In this document: in pieces, positions 8,783-17,841 of the stretch
Numbering within the stretch: position 1 is the first letter of the stretch
How the letters are laid out: the number at the start of each line of letters is the position of its first letter
From: Endomicrobium proavitum
Lineage (GTDB): Bacteria > Elusimicrobiota > Endomicrobiia > Endomicrobiales > Endomicrobiaceae
Reading direction: 5' to 3'
Length of the DNA: 64,000 bases
Assembly: GCF_001027545.1 (NCBI RefSeq)
Contig: NZ_CP009498.1
Span: 930,001-994,000, forward strand
Notes under the pieces: generated by a model
The model's input: only the letters and a program-made list of their open reading frames with translations
Database searches by the model: none
Told to the model about the DNA's origin: nothing
Translations under genes and position numbers: made by a program

Positions 8783-9199
8783 TTATTCTCCGAGAACTTG
8801 GACGAAAACTTTTCTGCTTCTTGGCCTGTTGTCAAAGTCAATTAAAACTACCTGCTGCCATACTCCCGAGAGCATTGTCTTTGAACTTATTGGAATTGTT
8901 TTTGATGTGCCTATAAGAGATGAGCGTATGTGGGAGAACCCGTTTCCGTCGTTCCATTTTTCGTTGTGAGCGTATTTGCCTTTAACCGGCGCAATATCTT
9001 CCAAAGCTTTTTTAAAATCTGCAATTAAACCCGGCTCAAATTCAAGAGTGGCTATTGCGGAAGTGGAACTTGACACGGCAATAGTAACTATTCCGTTTTG
9101 CACTCCGGAACGTTCTATAATTTTCTTGATATCGTCGGTAATGTCCAAAATATCAGTAAAGCCTTTAGTTTCGCGGTTAATGTATTCCGAGTAAATCAT
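8783..9199 (-). CDS. YjbQ/UPF0047 family protein
   Basis: The family is a small beta-rich trimeric protein; E. coli YjbQ has weak thiamine-phosphate synthase activity and its true role is unsettled. The product is 138 residues from the ATG at 9199. Conserved family features are the Ser/Thr-rich strand (IAVSSSTSAIATLEFEPG), AHNEKWNDGNGFSHIRSSLIG with the presumed active His, and the closing LSGVWQQVVLIDFDNRPRSRKVFVQV. I take the ATG at 9199 rather than the TTG at 9220, because GGAG lies five bases before it and family members begin there. It starts the yjbQ-rsmD-nuclease unit; a TATAAT lies upstream at 9233-9238. Confidence 0.88.
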   Translation of the reverse strand: MIYSEYINRETKGFTDILDITDDIKKIIERSGVQNGIVTIAVSSSTSAIATLEFEPGLIADFKKALEDIAPVKGKYAHNEKWNDGNGFSHIRSSLIGTSKTIPISSKTMLSGVWQQVVLIDFDNRPRSRKVFVQVLGE

Positions 9200-9282
9200 G
9201 GCTGCTCCAAAATTATTCAATATTTATTGAAAATTATACATAAATTTTAAAAAAATTAAAAGCAAAACATAATTACCGCAAT

Positions 9283-9312
9283 TTGACAATAAACTCGCAA
9301 AAAAGATATACT
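9283..9312 (+). promoter_or_regulatory. Promoter of tRNA-Ala
   Basis: TTGACA at 9283-9288 is a perfect -35 box. TATACT at 9307-9312 follows after an 18-base spacer. The predicted transcript starts about 25 bases before the tRNA. A minus-strand TATAAT at 9233-9238 probably serves yjbQ, so the interval is divergent. Confidence 0.75.
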
Positions 9313-9343
9313 TCTTTCCGTTGTTAATTTTTAATATTTTAAC

Positions 9344-9416
<73 letters not shown>

Positions 9417-9429
9417 CTTAAAAAAATAA

Positions 9430-9470
9430 AAAACAGAGTAGAAATTAAATTCTACTCTGTTTTATTTTTT
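9430..9470. terminator. Bidirectional intrinsic terminator
   Basis: A 14-bp perfect stem (9430-9443 with 9450-9463) around a short loop is followed by T-runs on the plus strand and preceded by A-runs. It can end both the tRNA-Ala transcript and the convergent dnaJ transcript. Confidence 0.85.
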
Positions 9471-9491
9471 ATAGTTACAAAAAATTTTTCT

Positions 9492-10637
9492 TTAACCGAA
9501 AATCTTTTTGAAGAAACTTTCATGCCCCTGATACTGCGCGTCTTTTGGAATTTCGCCGACGGATTTTGCGTATTCAAAAAGCGCTCTTTTTTGGGCGTCG
9601 CTTAAAAATTTCGGAACACTGACATTTACTTTTACAAATAAATCTCCTCTGTGTTTTGTGCCAAGTCTCGGAAAGCCCTGCTCGCGAACTCTTAAAGTTG
9701 TATTCGGCTGCGTTCCCGCCGGAATTTTTACTTTCACGTTTCCTTCAACCACAGCAACATCGTATTCAAACCCCATTGCGGCCTGCGAAAAAGAAATGGA
9801 TATTTCCGTAAATAAATCATCGCCTTTTCTAACGAGATTTCTGTCGCGCTTCATGTGAATTACAACAAACAAATCCCCCGCTGCGGCGCCGTTTGCGCCG
9901 GCATTGCCGGAACCCGCAACTTTTAAAGTTGTGCCCTCGTCAACGCCCTGCGGAATTCGGACTTTAATATTTTTTCTTACTTTTACGGTTCCTTCGCCGT
10001 GGCAAACATTACAAGGGTTATCTATTACGGTCCCTTTACCGTGGCACTTGGAACATTCCTGCTGAAAAGAAAAGAAACCTTGCGAATATCTTACCTGTCC
10101 GGAACCTTTACATTGCGGACATGTTTTAGATTTTGCGCCGTCTTTGGCGCCTGTTGCGCGGCAAGTTTGACAAGTATCTTGTTTTGGCACGTCTATGGAA
10201 ACTTCCGTTCCTTTCATTACGTCAAGATAAGAAACGTCTATATCAACTCTTAAATCCGCGCCTCTTTTTGAAGCTTTCGCTGCGCCGCCTCTGCGCGAGC
10301 CGCCGCCGGAAAACATATCGCCGAAAATGTCGCCGAAGATATCTCCCATGTTTGAAAAATCGCCGCTATATTGCGAATAGCCGCCCTGCCCGCCGAACGG
10401 GTTGCCGCCCATGCCGGAAGCGTCGTGTCCGAACTGATCGTATTGCTGCTTTTTTTGCGCGTCGGACAATACTTCGTAAGCTTCATTAATTTCTTTAAAT
10501 TTTTCTTCGGCTTCTTTATTTCCCTGATTTTTATCAGGATGATATTTAAGCGCAAGTTTTCTGTAAGCGGATTTTATTTCGTCCGCCGCCGCAGATTTTT
10601 GAACGCCTAAAATTTCGTAATAATCGCGTTTTGCCAT
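9492..10637 (-). CDS. dnaJ: Chaperone protein DnaJ (Hsp40)
   Basis: Delivers unfolded proteins to DnaK and stimulates its ATPase. The product is 381 residues with full type I layout: a J domain (residues 1-70) with the HPD triad in [11 protein letters not shown], a Gly/Phe-rich linker (about 75-125), a zinc domain of four CxxC repeats (CQTC, CPQC, CSKC, CNVC) and a C-terminal substrate domain. The first zinc repeat is CQTCRATG rather than the usual CxxCxGxG, a minor deviation. It is the last gene on the strand before a strong terminator. It is separated from dnaK by five unrelated genes, which is unusual for this group. Confidence 0.97.
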   Translation of the reverse strand: MAKRDYYEILGVQKSAAADEIKSAYRKLALKYHPDKNQGNKEAEEKFKEINEAYEVLSDAQKKQQYDQFGHDASGMGGNPFGGQGGYSQYSGDFSNMGDIFGDIFGDMFSGGGSRRGGAAKASKRGADLRVDIDVSYLDVMKGTEVSIDVPKQDTCQTCRATGAKDGAKSKTCPQCKGSGQVRYSQGFFSFQQECSKCHGKGTVIDNPCNVCHGEGTVKVRKNIKVRIPQGVDEGTTLKVAGSGNAGANGAAAGDLFVVIHMKRDRNLVRKGDDLFTEISISFSQAAMGFEYDVAVVEGNVKVKIPAGTQPNTTLRVREQGFPRLGTKHRGDLFVKVNVSVPKFLSDAQKRALFEYAKSVGEIPKDAQYQGHESFFKKIFG

Positions 10638-10650
10638 TTTCGTTTTCCCG

Positions 10651-11361
10651 TTAGTCCTTTAAATAATACTGAATTGTAGTAACGACTCTTATTGATTTAA
10701 TGTAAGGCGTATTGTTGTCTCTGTCGGAAATTGTAAGCTGTCCCTGATTTGCGGTTTTAATTTTACCGAGTTTGCTGGCTGAATCTTTTGCAAATTTTTC
10801 CGCCGCCAAGCGCGCATTTTTTGTAGCTTCAACTATCATTTCCGGTTTAATATCGTTAAGACCGTTATAAGAATAAATTGTTTGATACTGATAATCTCCT
10901 ACGGAAAGAGCAATGCCCTGTTTTATTAAATCGTTTTGTTTGGACATTAACTTAAGAACCGTGTCCACATTGCCGGTAACAACCGTTATAACCGATACGG
11001 CTTTATATCTAAACTTTGCGTTATTGTCGCTGTATCTTTCTGCGTCAGCGTCTAAAACGGATACCGGCGCTACGGTAATTTCGTTTTTTGCGATACCGTT
11101 ATCAAGAAGAAATTTAATAATTTTATTATTTGTTTGTTCTATATTTTTGTAAAGCGCGGAAATATCATTGCCGGCCTGTTTGTAAACCAAAGGCCAAATA
11201 ACCTTATCGGCTTTTACTTCTCTTTCAGACAAACCTTTAACGCTTACAACTCTTTCGCTGTCTTTAAAATAAGCTATACCGTTATAAATAAACGCTCCCA
11301 AAAACATAATGCCCAAAGCAACCGCAACGCTACCGATTACAAAACTGTTAATTTTTTTCAC
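10651..11361 (-). CDS. SIMPL (DUF541) domain protein, membrane-anchored
   Basis: The product is 236 residues with one N-terminal hydrophobic segment (about 9-30) that acts as an uncleaved anchor or signal. The rest is a SIMPL domain: [20 protein letters not shown] at the start and the [19 protein letters not shown] helix in the C-terminal half are the usual landmarks. The domain is periplasmic in known members, and its biochemical role is unknown; some affect oxidative stress. The start is a GTG at 11361 with GGCGG six bases upstream. It lies 13 bases before dnaJ and may be co-transcribed with it. Confidence 0.85.
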   Translation of the reverse strand: MKKINSFVIGSVAVALGIMFLGAFIYNGIAYFKDSERVVSVKGLSEREVKADKVIWPLVYKQAGNDISALYKNIEQTNNKIIKFLLDNGIAKNEITVAPVSVLDADAERYSDNNAKFRYKAVSVITVVTGNVDTVLKLMSKQNDLIKQGIALSVGDYQYQTIYSYNGLNDIKPEMIVEATKNARLAAEKFAKDSASKLGKIKTANQGQLTISDRDNNTPYIKSIRVVTTIQYYLKD

Positions 11362-11386
11362 TCAATACCGCCTTTATTATATTTTC

Positions 11387-12220
11387 TTAAATTTGAAACC
11401 CGCCGATGTAAGACAAAGTTTTTGACGCAAAATGCGCTCCGTTTTCCATGGAAGCTTCAATATTTTTACTTTTTAAATATTCCACAATAAAGCCCGCAAT
11501 ATAACTGTCTCCGCAGCCGGTTGTGTCTATTACTTTATCAACTTTTACGGCGCCGCACTTGTATTCTTTTCCGTCTTTGTAAGAGATGCTGCCGTGCTCG
11601 CCGAGGGTTGCGGTAAATACGGTTTTATATTTTTTAGACCATTCTTTTAAAGGTTTTAAATCTTGCGTTTTACCGCTGATAAAAAACAAATCTATGCTGT
11701 TAAAATATTTTTCCCAAACTGCGCTTATTTTTGCATCGTGAAAATCTACCGCCGTTAGAGGTATGCTGTCGCCCTCAACTTGGGTTATTGAGCCTTGTTT
11801 CAGGGGCTGTTGTTTGACGCTTAAAATATTTTCAAAATCCGGTTCGTAAAAGGTTGTTGCAACAGCATCCATATTTTTAGCAAACAGTTTATCGCTTTCG
11901 CTTATTTTGTAATCTGCCCAAACGCCGCTTATCCACGCGCCGTCTTTAAAATATCTATCGCCGTTTGCATCTATATGAATTGTATGGTTTGCGGTTGCGC
12001 CTTCAATTTCATAAATTCTGCTGCGATCAATTTTATATTTATCAATTGCAGATTTAAGTATATCCGCATATTTATCCGTCCCGATATTTCCGGCGGCAAA
12101 AACTTCCGCGCCGGCTTCTTTACAATTAACAGCCAAATTTAAAGCATTCCCGCCCGGCAAAATCTTACCGGTTTCAGGAAAAACATCCACGCAAAAACAA
12201 GCCAAAGCTAAAATTTTCAT
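11387..12220 (-). CDS. PfkB-family sugar kinase, fructoselysine 6-kinase-like
   Basis: The product is 277 residues of the ribokinase/PfkB fold. LPGGNALNLAVNCKEAG (about 22-38) is the N-terminal signature, and DTTGCGDSYIAGFI near residue 228 holds the catalytic Asp and anion hole (GCGD for the usual GAGD). The overall pattern resembles FrlD, which phosphorylates fructoselysine, but no deglycase gene is adjacent, so the substrate is uncertain. Residues 138-152 look like an in-frame insertion encoded by a dispersed palindrome (11766-11809), in a loop where FrlD has none. It abuts the thiamine-binding gene upstream without a gap. Confidence 0.8.
   Translation of the reverse strand: MKILALACFCVDVFPETGKILPGGNALNLAVNCKEAGAEVFAAGNIGTDKYADILKSAIDKYKIDRSRIYEIEGATANHTIHIDANGDRYFKDGAWISGVWADYKISESDKLFAKNMDAVATTFYEPDFENILSVKQQPLKQGSITQVEGDSIPLTAVDFHDAKISAVWEKYFNSIDLFFISGKTQDLKPLKEWSKKYKTVFTATLGEHGSISYKDGKEYKCGAVKVDKVIDTTGCGDSYIAGFIVEYLKSKNIEASMENGAHFASKTLSYIGGFQI
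11766..11809. repeat. Palindrome-like element inside the sugar-kinase gene
   Basis: On the minus strand CCCTGAAACAAG is followed after 11 bases by CAAGTTGAGGG. These are the two halves of the CCCTGAA...TTCAGGG element seen between genes at 6642-6660, with one mismatch in the core. It lies in frame and adds about 15 residues to the kinase. No stop codon is introduced. Confidence 0.55.
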
Positions 12221-12520
12221 TTATTTTAATTTATTTTCAAGACGCGTTATTTTATCGTTAAGCTGCGTGTTTGGAAATCCGGGTCTGATATCAGCCTTCA
12301 ACACTAACTCCGTGCGAACGCCGGTTTTGCTTACAGCCTCCGTAGCGCGCTTAACAACATCCATTACTTCATCCCACTCGCCTTCAATTTCCGTAAACAT
12401 TGAAGTTGTGCGGTTAGGCAAACCGCTATCGCGAATAACTTTAACAGCCGCAGCTACTGCGTCCGTAACAGACCCGTCTTCAGCCGCCGTCAACGGACAA
12501 ACGCAAAACGCAACTAACAT
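12221..12520 (-). CDS. MTH1187-family thiamine-binding protein
   Basis: The product is 99 residues, the size of the MTH1187/YkoF-like single-domain family (UPF0045), which has a ferredoxin-like fold. Landmarks are the N-terminal beta strand ending in PL, then AVAAAVKVIRDSGLPNRTTSMFTEIEGEWDEV and RTELVLKADIRPG. Members bind thiamine or related ligands as tetramers and may sense or sequester them. The ATG at 12520 has GGGAG six bases upstream. It directly abuts the sugar kinase. A YjbQ homologue, also linked to thiamine in some reports, lies 3 kb away, but they are not in one unit. Confidence 0.85.
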   Translation of the reverse strand: MLVAFCVCPLTAAEDGSVTDAVAAAVKVIRDSGLPNRTTSMFTEIEGEWDEVMDVVKRATEAVSKTGVRTELVLKADIRPGFPNTQLNDKITRLENKLK

Positions 12521-12608
12521 TTTAGCTCCCTATCATTCTTTTAGTTTACTGCATAATCCGTATAATCTTTTTTGAATTGCGGAATGTATATAGTTTTATT
12601 AAAGCTCT

Positions 12609-13238
12609 TTATTTTTTTATCTTTACGGTTTCCAATAAATCGCTTTCAAAAATAGCTTTTGGAGAAATTACCGTTTCATCAAGAGGAATATTTGCGCCAT
12701 AACGTTTTTTCATTAAAGAAGCTACTGTCTTATCATCTAAATTAAAATCGCGAAGCTTTTGAAGCTTACCTACTTCTATTTCCGCGCCACGCTTATATAT
12801 TTTCCATATAAGTTCCGAGCAGTAAATTTTATCATCACTCCATTCAAAAACTAAATCATAATCTTTTCCAAGAAACTTATCGCCTTCGCGCATTAACTTT
12901 TCAACAGTTTTATAATCTAAAATCTCTTCCGCATTTTTCAAACGGCGGACAACAAATTTCTTATCTTTGCCGCGCGCAATCCAATCATTTACAGGAGTGT
13001 ATTTCACAGGCTGCACCGCTTCTAAAACATAAAACCCGCCGTGAGCTTCAAAAACTATCCCGCAATGAGAAAATTTGGAACCCGTAGCAACCTGTATCGC
13101 TTTACTTTGTTGCGAAAGCGAAGTTTGAAAAATTATATCCCCGTTTTGAAAGCCTCCATAACTGTTCTCTTTAAAAAACAAAAAGAATACAACAGCAAGA
13201 AAAATTACAATTATGGATATTGCGCCTTTAGCCGCCAT
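12609..13238 (-). CDS. YiiX/YebB-like NlpC/P60-fold hydrolase, membrane-anchored
   Basis: The product is 209 residues from the ATG at 13238. An N-terminal hydrophobic segment (about residues 6-23) anchors or exports it. The rest is the YiiX-type circularly permuted papain fold: GDIIFQTSLSQQSKAIQVATGSKFSHCGIVF, with the presumed catalytic His in SHCG, and DDKIYCSELIWKIYKRG, with the presumed catalytic Cys. The order His-then-Cys is the permuted one. The substrate is unknown, with lipids or amide bonds in the envelope as candidates. An in-frame ATG at 13319 would add 27 basic residues ahead of the membrane segment; neither start has a convincing ribosome-binding site. Confidence 0.75.
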   Translation of the reverse strand: MAAKGAISIIVIFLAVVFFLFFKENSYGGFQNGDIIFQTSLSQQSKAIQVATGSKFSHCGIVFEAHGGFYVLEAVQPVKYTPVNDWIARGKDKKFVVRRLKNAEEILDYKTVEKLMREGDKFLGKDYDLVFEWSDDKIYCSELIWKIYKRGAEIEVGKLQKLRDFNLDDKTVASLMKKRYGANIPLDETVISPKAIFESDLLETVKIKK

Positions 13239-13422
13239 ACGGCTTCTTTGCTGCCTATTTCCCGCAGAGTTTCTGCAGAGTATATTCCGACAGCCGACAG
13301 ACTTTAACTTTTTACCCATTGTCTTACCGAGATTCAGCGATGTTATTTCAGCCGTCTTAATCCATCCTTTTCAATAATGATTGATATATTCTGTTTCGCA
13401 TCCGATTACTTTAATCTTTCAA

Positions 13423-13962
13423 CTACACTTTCAAATGCTTGATATGTAATTTTATTTTTTTAATCGCCCAGTCGTAGTGGCCTGACATGGCAGATATGCA
13501 ATAGCTGCCCAAACTCGATGTGCCTGTCCAATTGAAATGCTTCTTCTCAAACAGCTCTTTATCCGAAAACGTCTCAATCAAGTCAAGTACGGCCTTGTGG
13601 CTTTTGCAGAGCATTGCTTTTGAATCAGTATAGCCTGTAGTTTGATGCTTTTTCCAAAATTCTACGTTCATATCGCCGTAAGTTTTCCAGCTATACGGTT
13701 CAGGTAAAAACGGCTTTACTTTGTCGTTCCGGTTTGCATTTACCCAATTAAGAAGCAGCTTGTGCCACTCATGCAGATGAATGAGGATGTCGCGCAGATT
13801 TTTGTCCCGTTTCCAATGAGCTTCTTTTTTTGCGAAACCATTGCCGAAGTTAAACGCAGCGTTTTGCTCAGCGTCCGTTAAAGAGTTAATGAGTTTCCAT
13901 ATTTTATCAAACTGCTCGTTTGCCGCCGTTATGAGAGCGGTTTTTGTTGTCGGTCTCGCCAT
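13423..13962 (-). CDS. ClbS/DfsB family four-helix protein
   Basis: The product is 179 residues of the DinB-like four-helix bundle. The opening ARPTTKTALITAANEQFDKIW, RDILIHLHEWHKLLLNWV and a closing GSYCISAMSGHYDWAIKKIKLHIK match the ClbS/DfsB family (formerly DUF1706). ClbS protects colibactin producers by hydrolysing the warhead; most members have no known substrate. The conserved His and Trp residues in HLHEWH line the pocket of the bundle. The ATG at 13962 has AAGGAGAC nine bases upstream. It sits between dnaK and the YiiX-like gene. Confidence 0.85.
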   Translation of the reverse strand: MARPTTKTALITAANEQFDKIWKLINSLTDAEQNAAFNFGNGFAKKEAHWKRDKNLRDILIHLHEWHKLLLNWVNANRNDKVKPFLPEPYSWKTYGDMNVEFWKKHQTTGYTDSKAMLCKSHKAVLDLIETFSDKELFEKKHFNWTGTSSLGSYCISAMSGHYDWAIKKIKLHIKHLKV

Positions 13963-14230
13963 AATCGTGTCTCCTTATAATTCTTTCCAATTCCACCAGT
14001 TTTGCTTATCAGGAGGCAAAACTCTGTCATAGTTATTATTAGTTTTATATATTTTGTCATTTAGCTGTTGTGAAAACTACTACTTTCATATTATTTTATT
14101 TTTCCGATTAAATGTAACTAATACCCCAAATATAATATGCTGGCAATTACCTTACCGCGACATGTGTCAGCGAAACGGGGATTCTGACCGAGAATTAGAT
14201 CATTCCCCCATTCCGCCGACTCTTTACTAT
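13963..14230. other. Intergenic stretch dnaK to ClbS-like gene with a possible gene remnant
   Basis: No complete gene is seen. On the minus strand an open frame without a start (13977-14078) ends in the peptide YDRVLPPDKQNWWNWKEL and a TAA just upstream of the ClbS-like ribosome-binding site. The Trp-rich ending looks like a real protein C-terminus, so it may be the tail of a decayed gene. The rest is AT-rich, without clear repeats. Confidence 0.3.
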
Positions 14231-16102
14231 TTACTTTTTATCCTCGTCAACAACTTCGGCATCTACAACTTTTTCTGCGGTTTCTGCTCCGCCTTGTTGT
14301 TGTGGTTCGCCTTGCGATTGGGCTTGGGCTGCTCCGCCGGCGGTTGCGCCTTGGCTGGCTTTATAGACGGCTTCTGCCAACTTGTGGCTGGCGGTTGTTA
14401 GCGCTTCTTTTGTTGATTTTATTTGTTCTACGTCGCTGCCTTTTAGGGCGTCTTTTGCTGCGCTTAACGCTTGTTCTATTGCGAGTTTTTCATCGGAAGA
14501 AACTTTGTCGCCGTGTTCTTTCAAGCTTTTCTCTACCGAGTAAACTAAATTGTCGGCTTCGTTTCTGGCTTCTATTTCTTCTTTTTTCTTTACGTCTTCG
14601 CTGGCGTATTGTTCGGCTTCTTTTACGTATTTATTTATGTCGTCCTTTGAAAGTTTTGTGGACGATGTTATTTTTATTGACTGCTCTTTTCCGGTGCCTT
14701 TATCTTTTGCGCTTACGTGCAAGATACCGTTTGCATCTATGTCAAAAGTTACCTCTATTTGAGGAACGCCTCTGGGCGCCGGCGGTATGCCGTCTAACAT
14801 AAATCTGCCGAGAGATAAATTATCTTTTGCAAGCGGTCTTTCGCCTTGCAAAACATTAATTTCTACGCCGGGCTGGTTATCTGCGGCGGTTGAAAAAATC
14901 TGCGAGCGTTTTGCCGGAACAGTTGTGTTTCTGTCTATAAGCGCCGTGCGGACGCCGCCCATAGTTTCAAGTCCGAGAGTTAAAGGCGTTACGTCTAAAA
15001 GCAAAATGTCTTTTACGTCGCCCGTTAAAACCGCAGCCTGAACCGCCGCGCCGAAGCATACGCATTCCATTGGGTCTATACCGTGCTCAACTTTTTTACC
15101 TACGTAATCTTCAACAAATTTTTGAACTATAGGCATTCTTGTAGGCCCGCCGACGAGAATTATTTTTGTAATTCCGTCAACGCCGAGTTTTGCGTCTTTT
15201 ATCGCCTGATCAACGGAAGTTTTGCATCTGTCAACAATCGGTCTAACCAAATTTTCAAGAGTTGCTCTTGTAAATTTTAAAGCCAAATGTTTAGGACCCG
15301 ATGCGTCCGCCGTAATAAACGGAAGATTAATATCCGTTTCCATTGTTGACGACAATTCAATTTTTGCTTTTTCAGCGGCTTCTTTTAAACGCTGAACCGC
15401 CATTTTATCTTTTCTTAAATCTATACCGTTAGATTTTTTGAAATCTTCGGCAATATAATCTATTAAGGCGTTGTCCATATCGGTTCCGCCAAGCTGCGTG
15501 TCGCCGGAAGTTGAAAGAACTTCAAAAGTGCCCTCTGCGCCCATTTCCATTATCGTAACATCAAGCGTTCCGCCGCCAAGATCAAAAACCAATATTTTTT
15601 GTTCCGTGCCTACTTTATCAATACCGTAAGCAAGCGATGCCGCTGTAGGCTCGTTAACAAGGCGCACAACTTCAAGACCGGCAATTGCGCCCGCGTCTTT
15701 TGTTGCTTGTCTTTGGTGATCGTTAAAATACGCAGGAACCGTTATAACGGCTTTTTCTATTTTTTCTCCCAGATATGCTTCCGCGTCTTTTTTAATTTTC
15801 TGCAAAATAAAACCCGAAAGCTGCTGCGGCGTAAAATCTTTGCCGTTAACCTGATATTTAAAATCAGTGCCCATTTTTCTTTTGAACGCGCTGATTGTTC
15901 CTTCAGGATTTGTTACCGCCTGTCTTCTTGCCGGCTCGCCAACTAAAAGCTGACCGTCTTTTGTAAACGCAACGTAGGAAGGAAATGCTTTTCCTCCGAG
16001 AGTTGTGCCTTCCGCCGACGGAATTAATGTTGTTTTACCGCCTTCCATTATTGCCGCCGCCGAATTTGATGTACCCAAGTCTATTCCGATGATTTTAGCC
16101 AT
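14231..16102 (-). CDS. dnaK: Chaperone protein DnaK (Hsp70)
   Basis: ATP-driven chaperone that works with DnaJ and GrpE. The product is 623 residues. The actin-like ATPase domain carries [19 protein letters not shown] (about 4-22), [16 protein letters not shown] and [13 protein letters not shown]; the interdomain linker is [13 protein letters not shown] substrate-binding domain and a lid ending in a Gln/Gly/Ala-rich tail with the [10 protein letters not shown] terminus follow. The ATG at 16102 is chosen over the upstream in-frame start at 16135 because AAGGAG lies seven bases before it and the homologous N-terminus begins there. It is the third gene of the hrcA-grpE-dnaK unit, controlled by CIRCE. 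Confidence 0.98.
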   Translation of the reverse strand: MAKIIGIDLGTSNSAAAIMEGGKTTLIPSAEGTTLGGKAFPSYVAFTKDGQLLVGEPARRQAVTNPEGTISAFKRKMGTDFKYQVNGKDFTPQQLSGFILQKIKKDAEAYLGEKIEKAVITVPAYFNDHQRQATKDAGAIAGLEVVRLVNEPTAASLAYGIDKVGTEQKILVFDLGGGTLDVTIMEMGAEGTFEVLSTSGDTQLGGTDMDNALIDYIAEDFKKSNGIDLRKDKMAVQRLKEAAEKAKIELSSTMETDINLPFITADASGPKHLALKFTRATLENLVRPIVDRCKTSVDQAIKDAKLGVDGITKIILVGGPTRMPIVQKFVEDYVGKKVEHGIDPMECVCFGAAVQAAVLTGDVKDILLLDVTPLTLGLETMGGVRTALIDRNTTVPAKRSQIFSTAADNQPGVEINVLQGERPLAKDNLSLGRFMLDGIPPAPRGVPQIEVTFDIDANGILHVSAKDKGTGKEQSIKITSSTKLSKDDINKYVKEAEQYASEDVKKKEEIEARNEADNLVYSVEKSLKEHGDKVSSDEKLAIEQALSAAKDALKGSDVEQIKSTKEALTTASHKLAEAVYKASQGATAGGAAQAQSQGEPQQQGGAETAEKVVDAEVVDEDKK

Positions 16103-16149
16103 TTTACTTCTCCTTTTATTTTTTTGTTTTGTCACAGATTAACAACATA

Positions 16150-16184
16150 CCCCTCACCCTACCCTCTCCCGCAAGGGACGAGGT
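16150..16184. repeat. CCCTCACCCTA...CTCCCGCAAGGGACGAGG element between grpE and dnaK
   Basis: This 35-base GC-rich run stands out in an AT-rich junction. It contains a small stem (TCCC-GCAA-GGGA). Very similar strings are common intergenic repeats in many unrelated genomes. It starts at the grpE stop codon. Confidence 0.5.
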
Positions 16185-16759
16185 TACAACAACTCGTTGC
16201 TCATTCCACTTTTCACTTTGCTTTTTGAAACTTTTACTTTTGCGGGTCTCATTAGATTGCCGTTTATTGTGTAGCCTTTTTGATATACTTCTAAAACTTT
16301 TCCGTCTTCTTCGTCTTCGGTTTCAACGCTGTCTAAAGCTTCGCAAAGATGGGGGTCAAACTTGTCGCACTTTATTTCTTCCACGCCTTCTTCTTTAAGC
16401 ATTTTGGAAAACTCTTTTGTTATCATTTCCAAACCCGTAACAATACTTTCTATGTTGTTGCCTTTTTGCGCGCTTTTTAGAGCCTGCTCTAAAATGTCGT
16501 CAAGAAAAATTTGTTTTTGAAGAATTTTTTCTTTTCCCCATTCAAGATATTTTTTCTTTTCGTCTTCGGTGCGTCTTCTGAAATTTGAAAAATCCGCCTG
16601 CAAGCGCACAAGCTGATCGTATAAATTTTCAGCTTCTTTTTTCTTTTCGTCAAAAGATTGTTTTAAAATTTCAAGTTCTGAAAGTTTTTCATCGCGAGCT
16701 ATTTCCTCGCAAGACTGTTCTTCGGCTTTTGTTTCTTCCTGTTTTTTCTTTTGTTCCAT
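16184..16759 (-). CDS. grpE: Nucleotide exchange factor GrpE
   Basis: Releases ADP from DnaK. The product is 191 residues. A charged N-terminal tail and a long coiled coil (about 25-85) containing LVRLQADFSNFRRRTEDEK lead into a C-terminal beta domain with FDPHLCEAL, VLEVYQKGYTING and LMRPAKVKVSK. The family normally ends about there, but this protein continues with some 13 residues (KSKVKSGMSNELL). Their DNA (about 16184-16216) matches the GTGAAAAGTGGAA dispersed repeat seen at 17935 and 63290, so the tail is probably repeat-derived. It lies between hrcA (10-base gap) and dnaK. Confidence 0.95.
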   Translation of the reverse strand: MEQKKKQEETKAEEQSCEEIARDEKLSELEILKQSFDEKKKEAENLYDQLVRLQADFSNFRRRTEDEKKKYLEWGKEKILQKQIFLDDILEQALKSAQKGNNIESIVTGLEMITKEFSKMLKEEGVEEIKCDKFDPHLCEALDSVETEDEEDGKVLEVYQKGYTINGNLMRPAKVKVSKSKVKSGMSNELL

Positions 16760-16769
16760 TATTTCCCCG

Positions 16770-17804
16770 TTATTTCTTTTTAAAAAATTCGTTAAGCATT
16801 TGCGAAACTGTATTTACCAGCCCCATCATTCTTTCGTATTCCATTCTTTTAGGGCCTATTATTCCTAAAACGCCTACGGCTTTTTCGCCGTCTTTATAAA
16901 CGGTTGTTACAACGCTTAAATCTTTAAGTTCCGCCAAAGAATTTTCAGAACCTATTTTTACATGCACGCCGCTTTCTGAAAAATCTTCATTTACTATTTG
17001 AATAAGTTTTTCTTTATCTTCATTTAATTTAACAAGAGATCTAACTTGACCGAAATCGCTAAACTCGGGAATTTCCATAGTGTTTGACGTGCCGTCTATG
17101 TAAATGTCGTCGTGTATCGCATAAAACGCATCGCTTATTTTTTTAGCGGTTTTGTAAATATCTTCTTCGTCTTTTTTAATTTTGCGCATTTCGCTTACAA
17201 TTTTTGAAGTTGCTTCGGAAAGGCTTACGCCTCTGACTCTTTCGTTTAAAAATATGCGGAGTTTAGCAAGCTGCTCCGGCGTAAGAGACGCGTCAATTTT
17301 TCTGTGTTTAACCATTCCCGTATGCGTAAGCAAAATTATTAAAAGCTGCGCGGGCGCAATTTGAACAAGTTCAATATTAGTTATTTCGTTATACTCTGTT
17401 TTAGGAGCAAGCACAAAACCCGTATATTGCGAAAGTCCCGAAAGAATTCTTGACGTTTCGGAAAGCATGGCTTCAATTTCATTATGTTTTTGCTCATACT
17501 CTTTTTTTATGCGCCCTTCTTCTGCAATTGCAAATTGCTGAAGTTTTAAAATAGAATCCACGTAAGCCCTGTAACCTTTATCTGTAGGAATTCTGCCTGC
17601 GGACGTATGCGGATGAGTTAAAAACTCTTCCTCTTCAAGCTCCGCCATTAAATTTCTAACGGTTGCCGGAGATAATTTTATTTTATATTCATCTATTAAA
17701 ACATTTGACCCTACGGGCTTGCCTGTTTTAATATAATGATGTATTACAGCGCGCAATACATTAGCTTTTCTTTCTTTAACAATCTCTATTGAAACTTGAC
17801 GCAT
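16770..17804 (-). CDS. hrcA: Heat-inducible transcription repressor HrcA
   Basis: Represses class I heat-shock genes by binding CIRCE; its folding depends on chaperones, which links repression to free chaperone capacity. The product is 344 residues. The N-terminal winged helix-turn-helix covers about 1-85 (RKANVLRAVIHHYIKTGKPV..LSPATVRNLMAELEEEEFL..PHTSAGRIPTDKGYRAYVD). A GAF-like middle domain follows, and the C-terminus has GVLGIIGPKRMEYERMMGLV. The ATG at 17804 has GAGG seven bases upstream. It is the first gene of the operon and lies just downstream of the CIRCE operator, so it is autoregulated. Confidence 0.97.
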   Translation of the reverse strand: MRQVSIEIVKERKANVLRAVIHHYIKTGKPVGSNVLIDEYKIKLSPATVRNLMAELEEEEFLTHPHTSAGRIPTDKGYRAYVDSILKLQQFAIAEEGRIKKEYEQKHNEIEAMLSETSRILSGLSQYTGFVLAPKTEYNEITNIELVQIAPAQLLIILLTHTGMVKHRKIDASLTPEQLAKLRIFLNERVRGVSLSEATSKIVSEMRKIKKDEEDIYKTAKKISDAFYAIHDDIYIDGTSNTMEIPEFSDFGQVRSLVKLNEDKEKLIQIVNEDFSESGVHVKIGSENSLAELKDLSVVTTVYKDGEKAVGVLGIIGPKRMEYERMMGLVNTVSQMLNEFFKKK

Positions 17805-17841
17805 TGTAACCTCTATTATATATAGGTGTAGAATATCTGAA

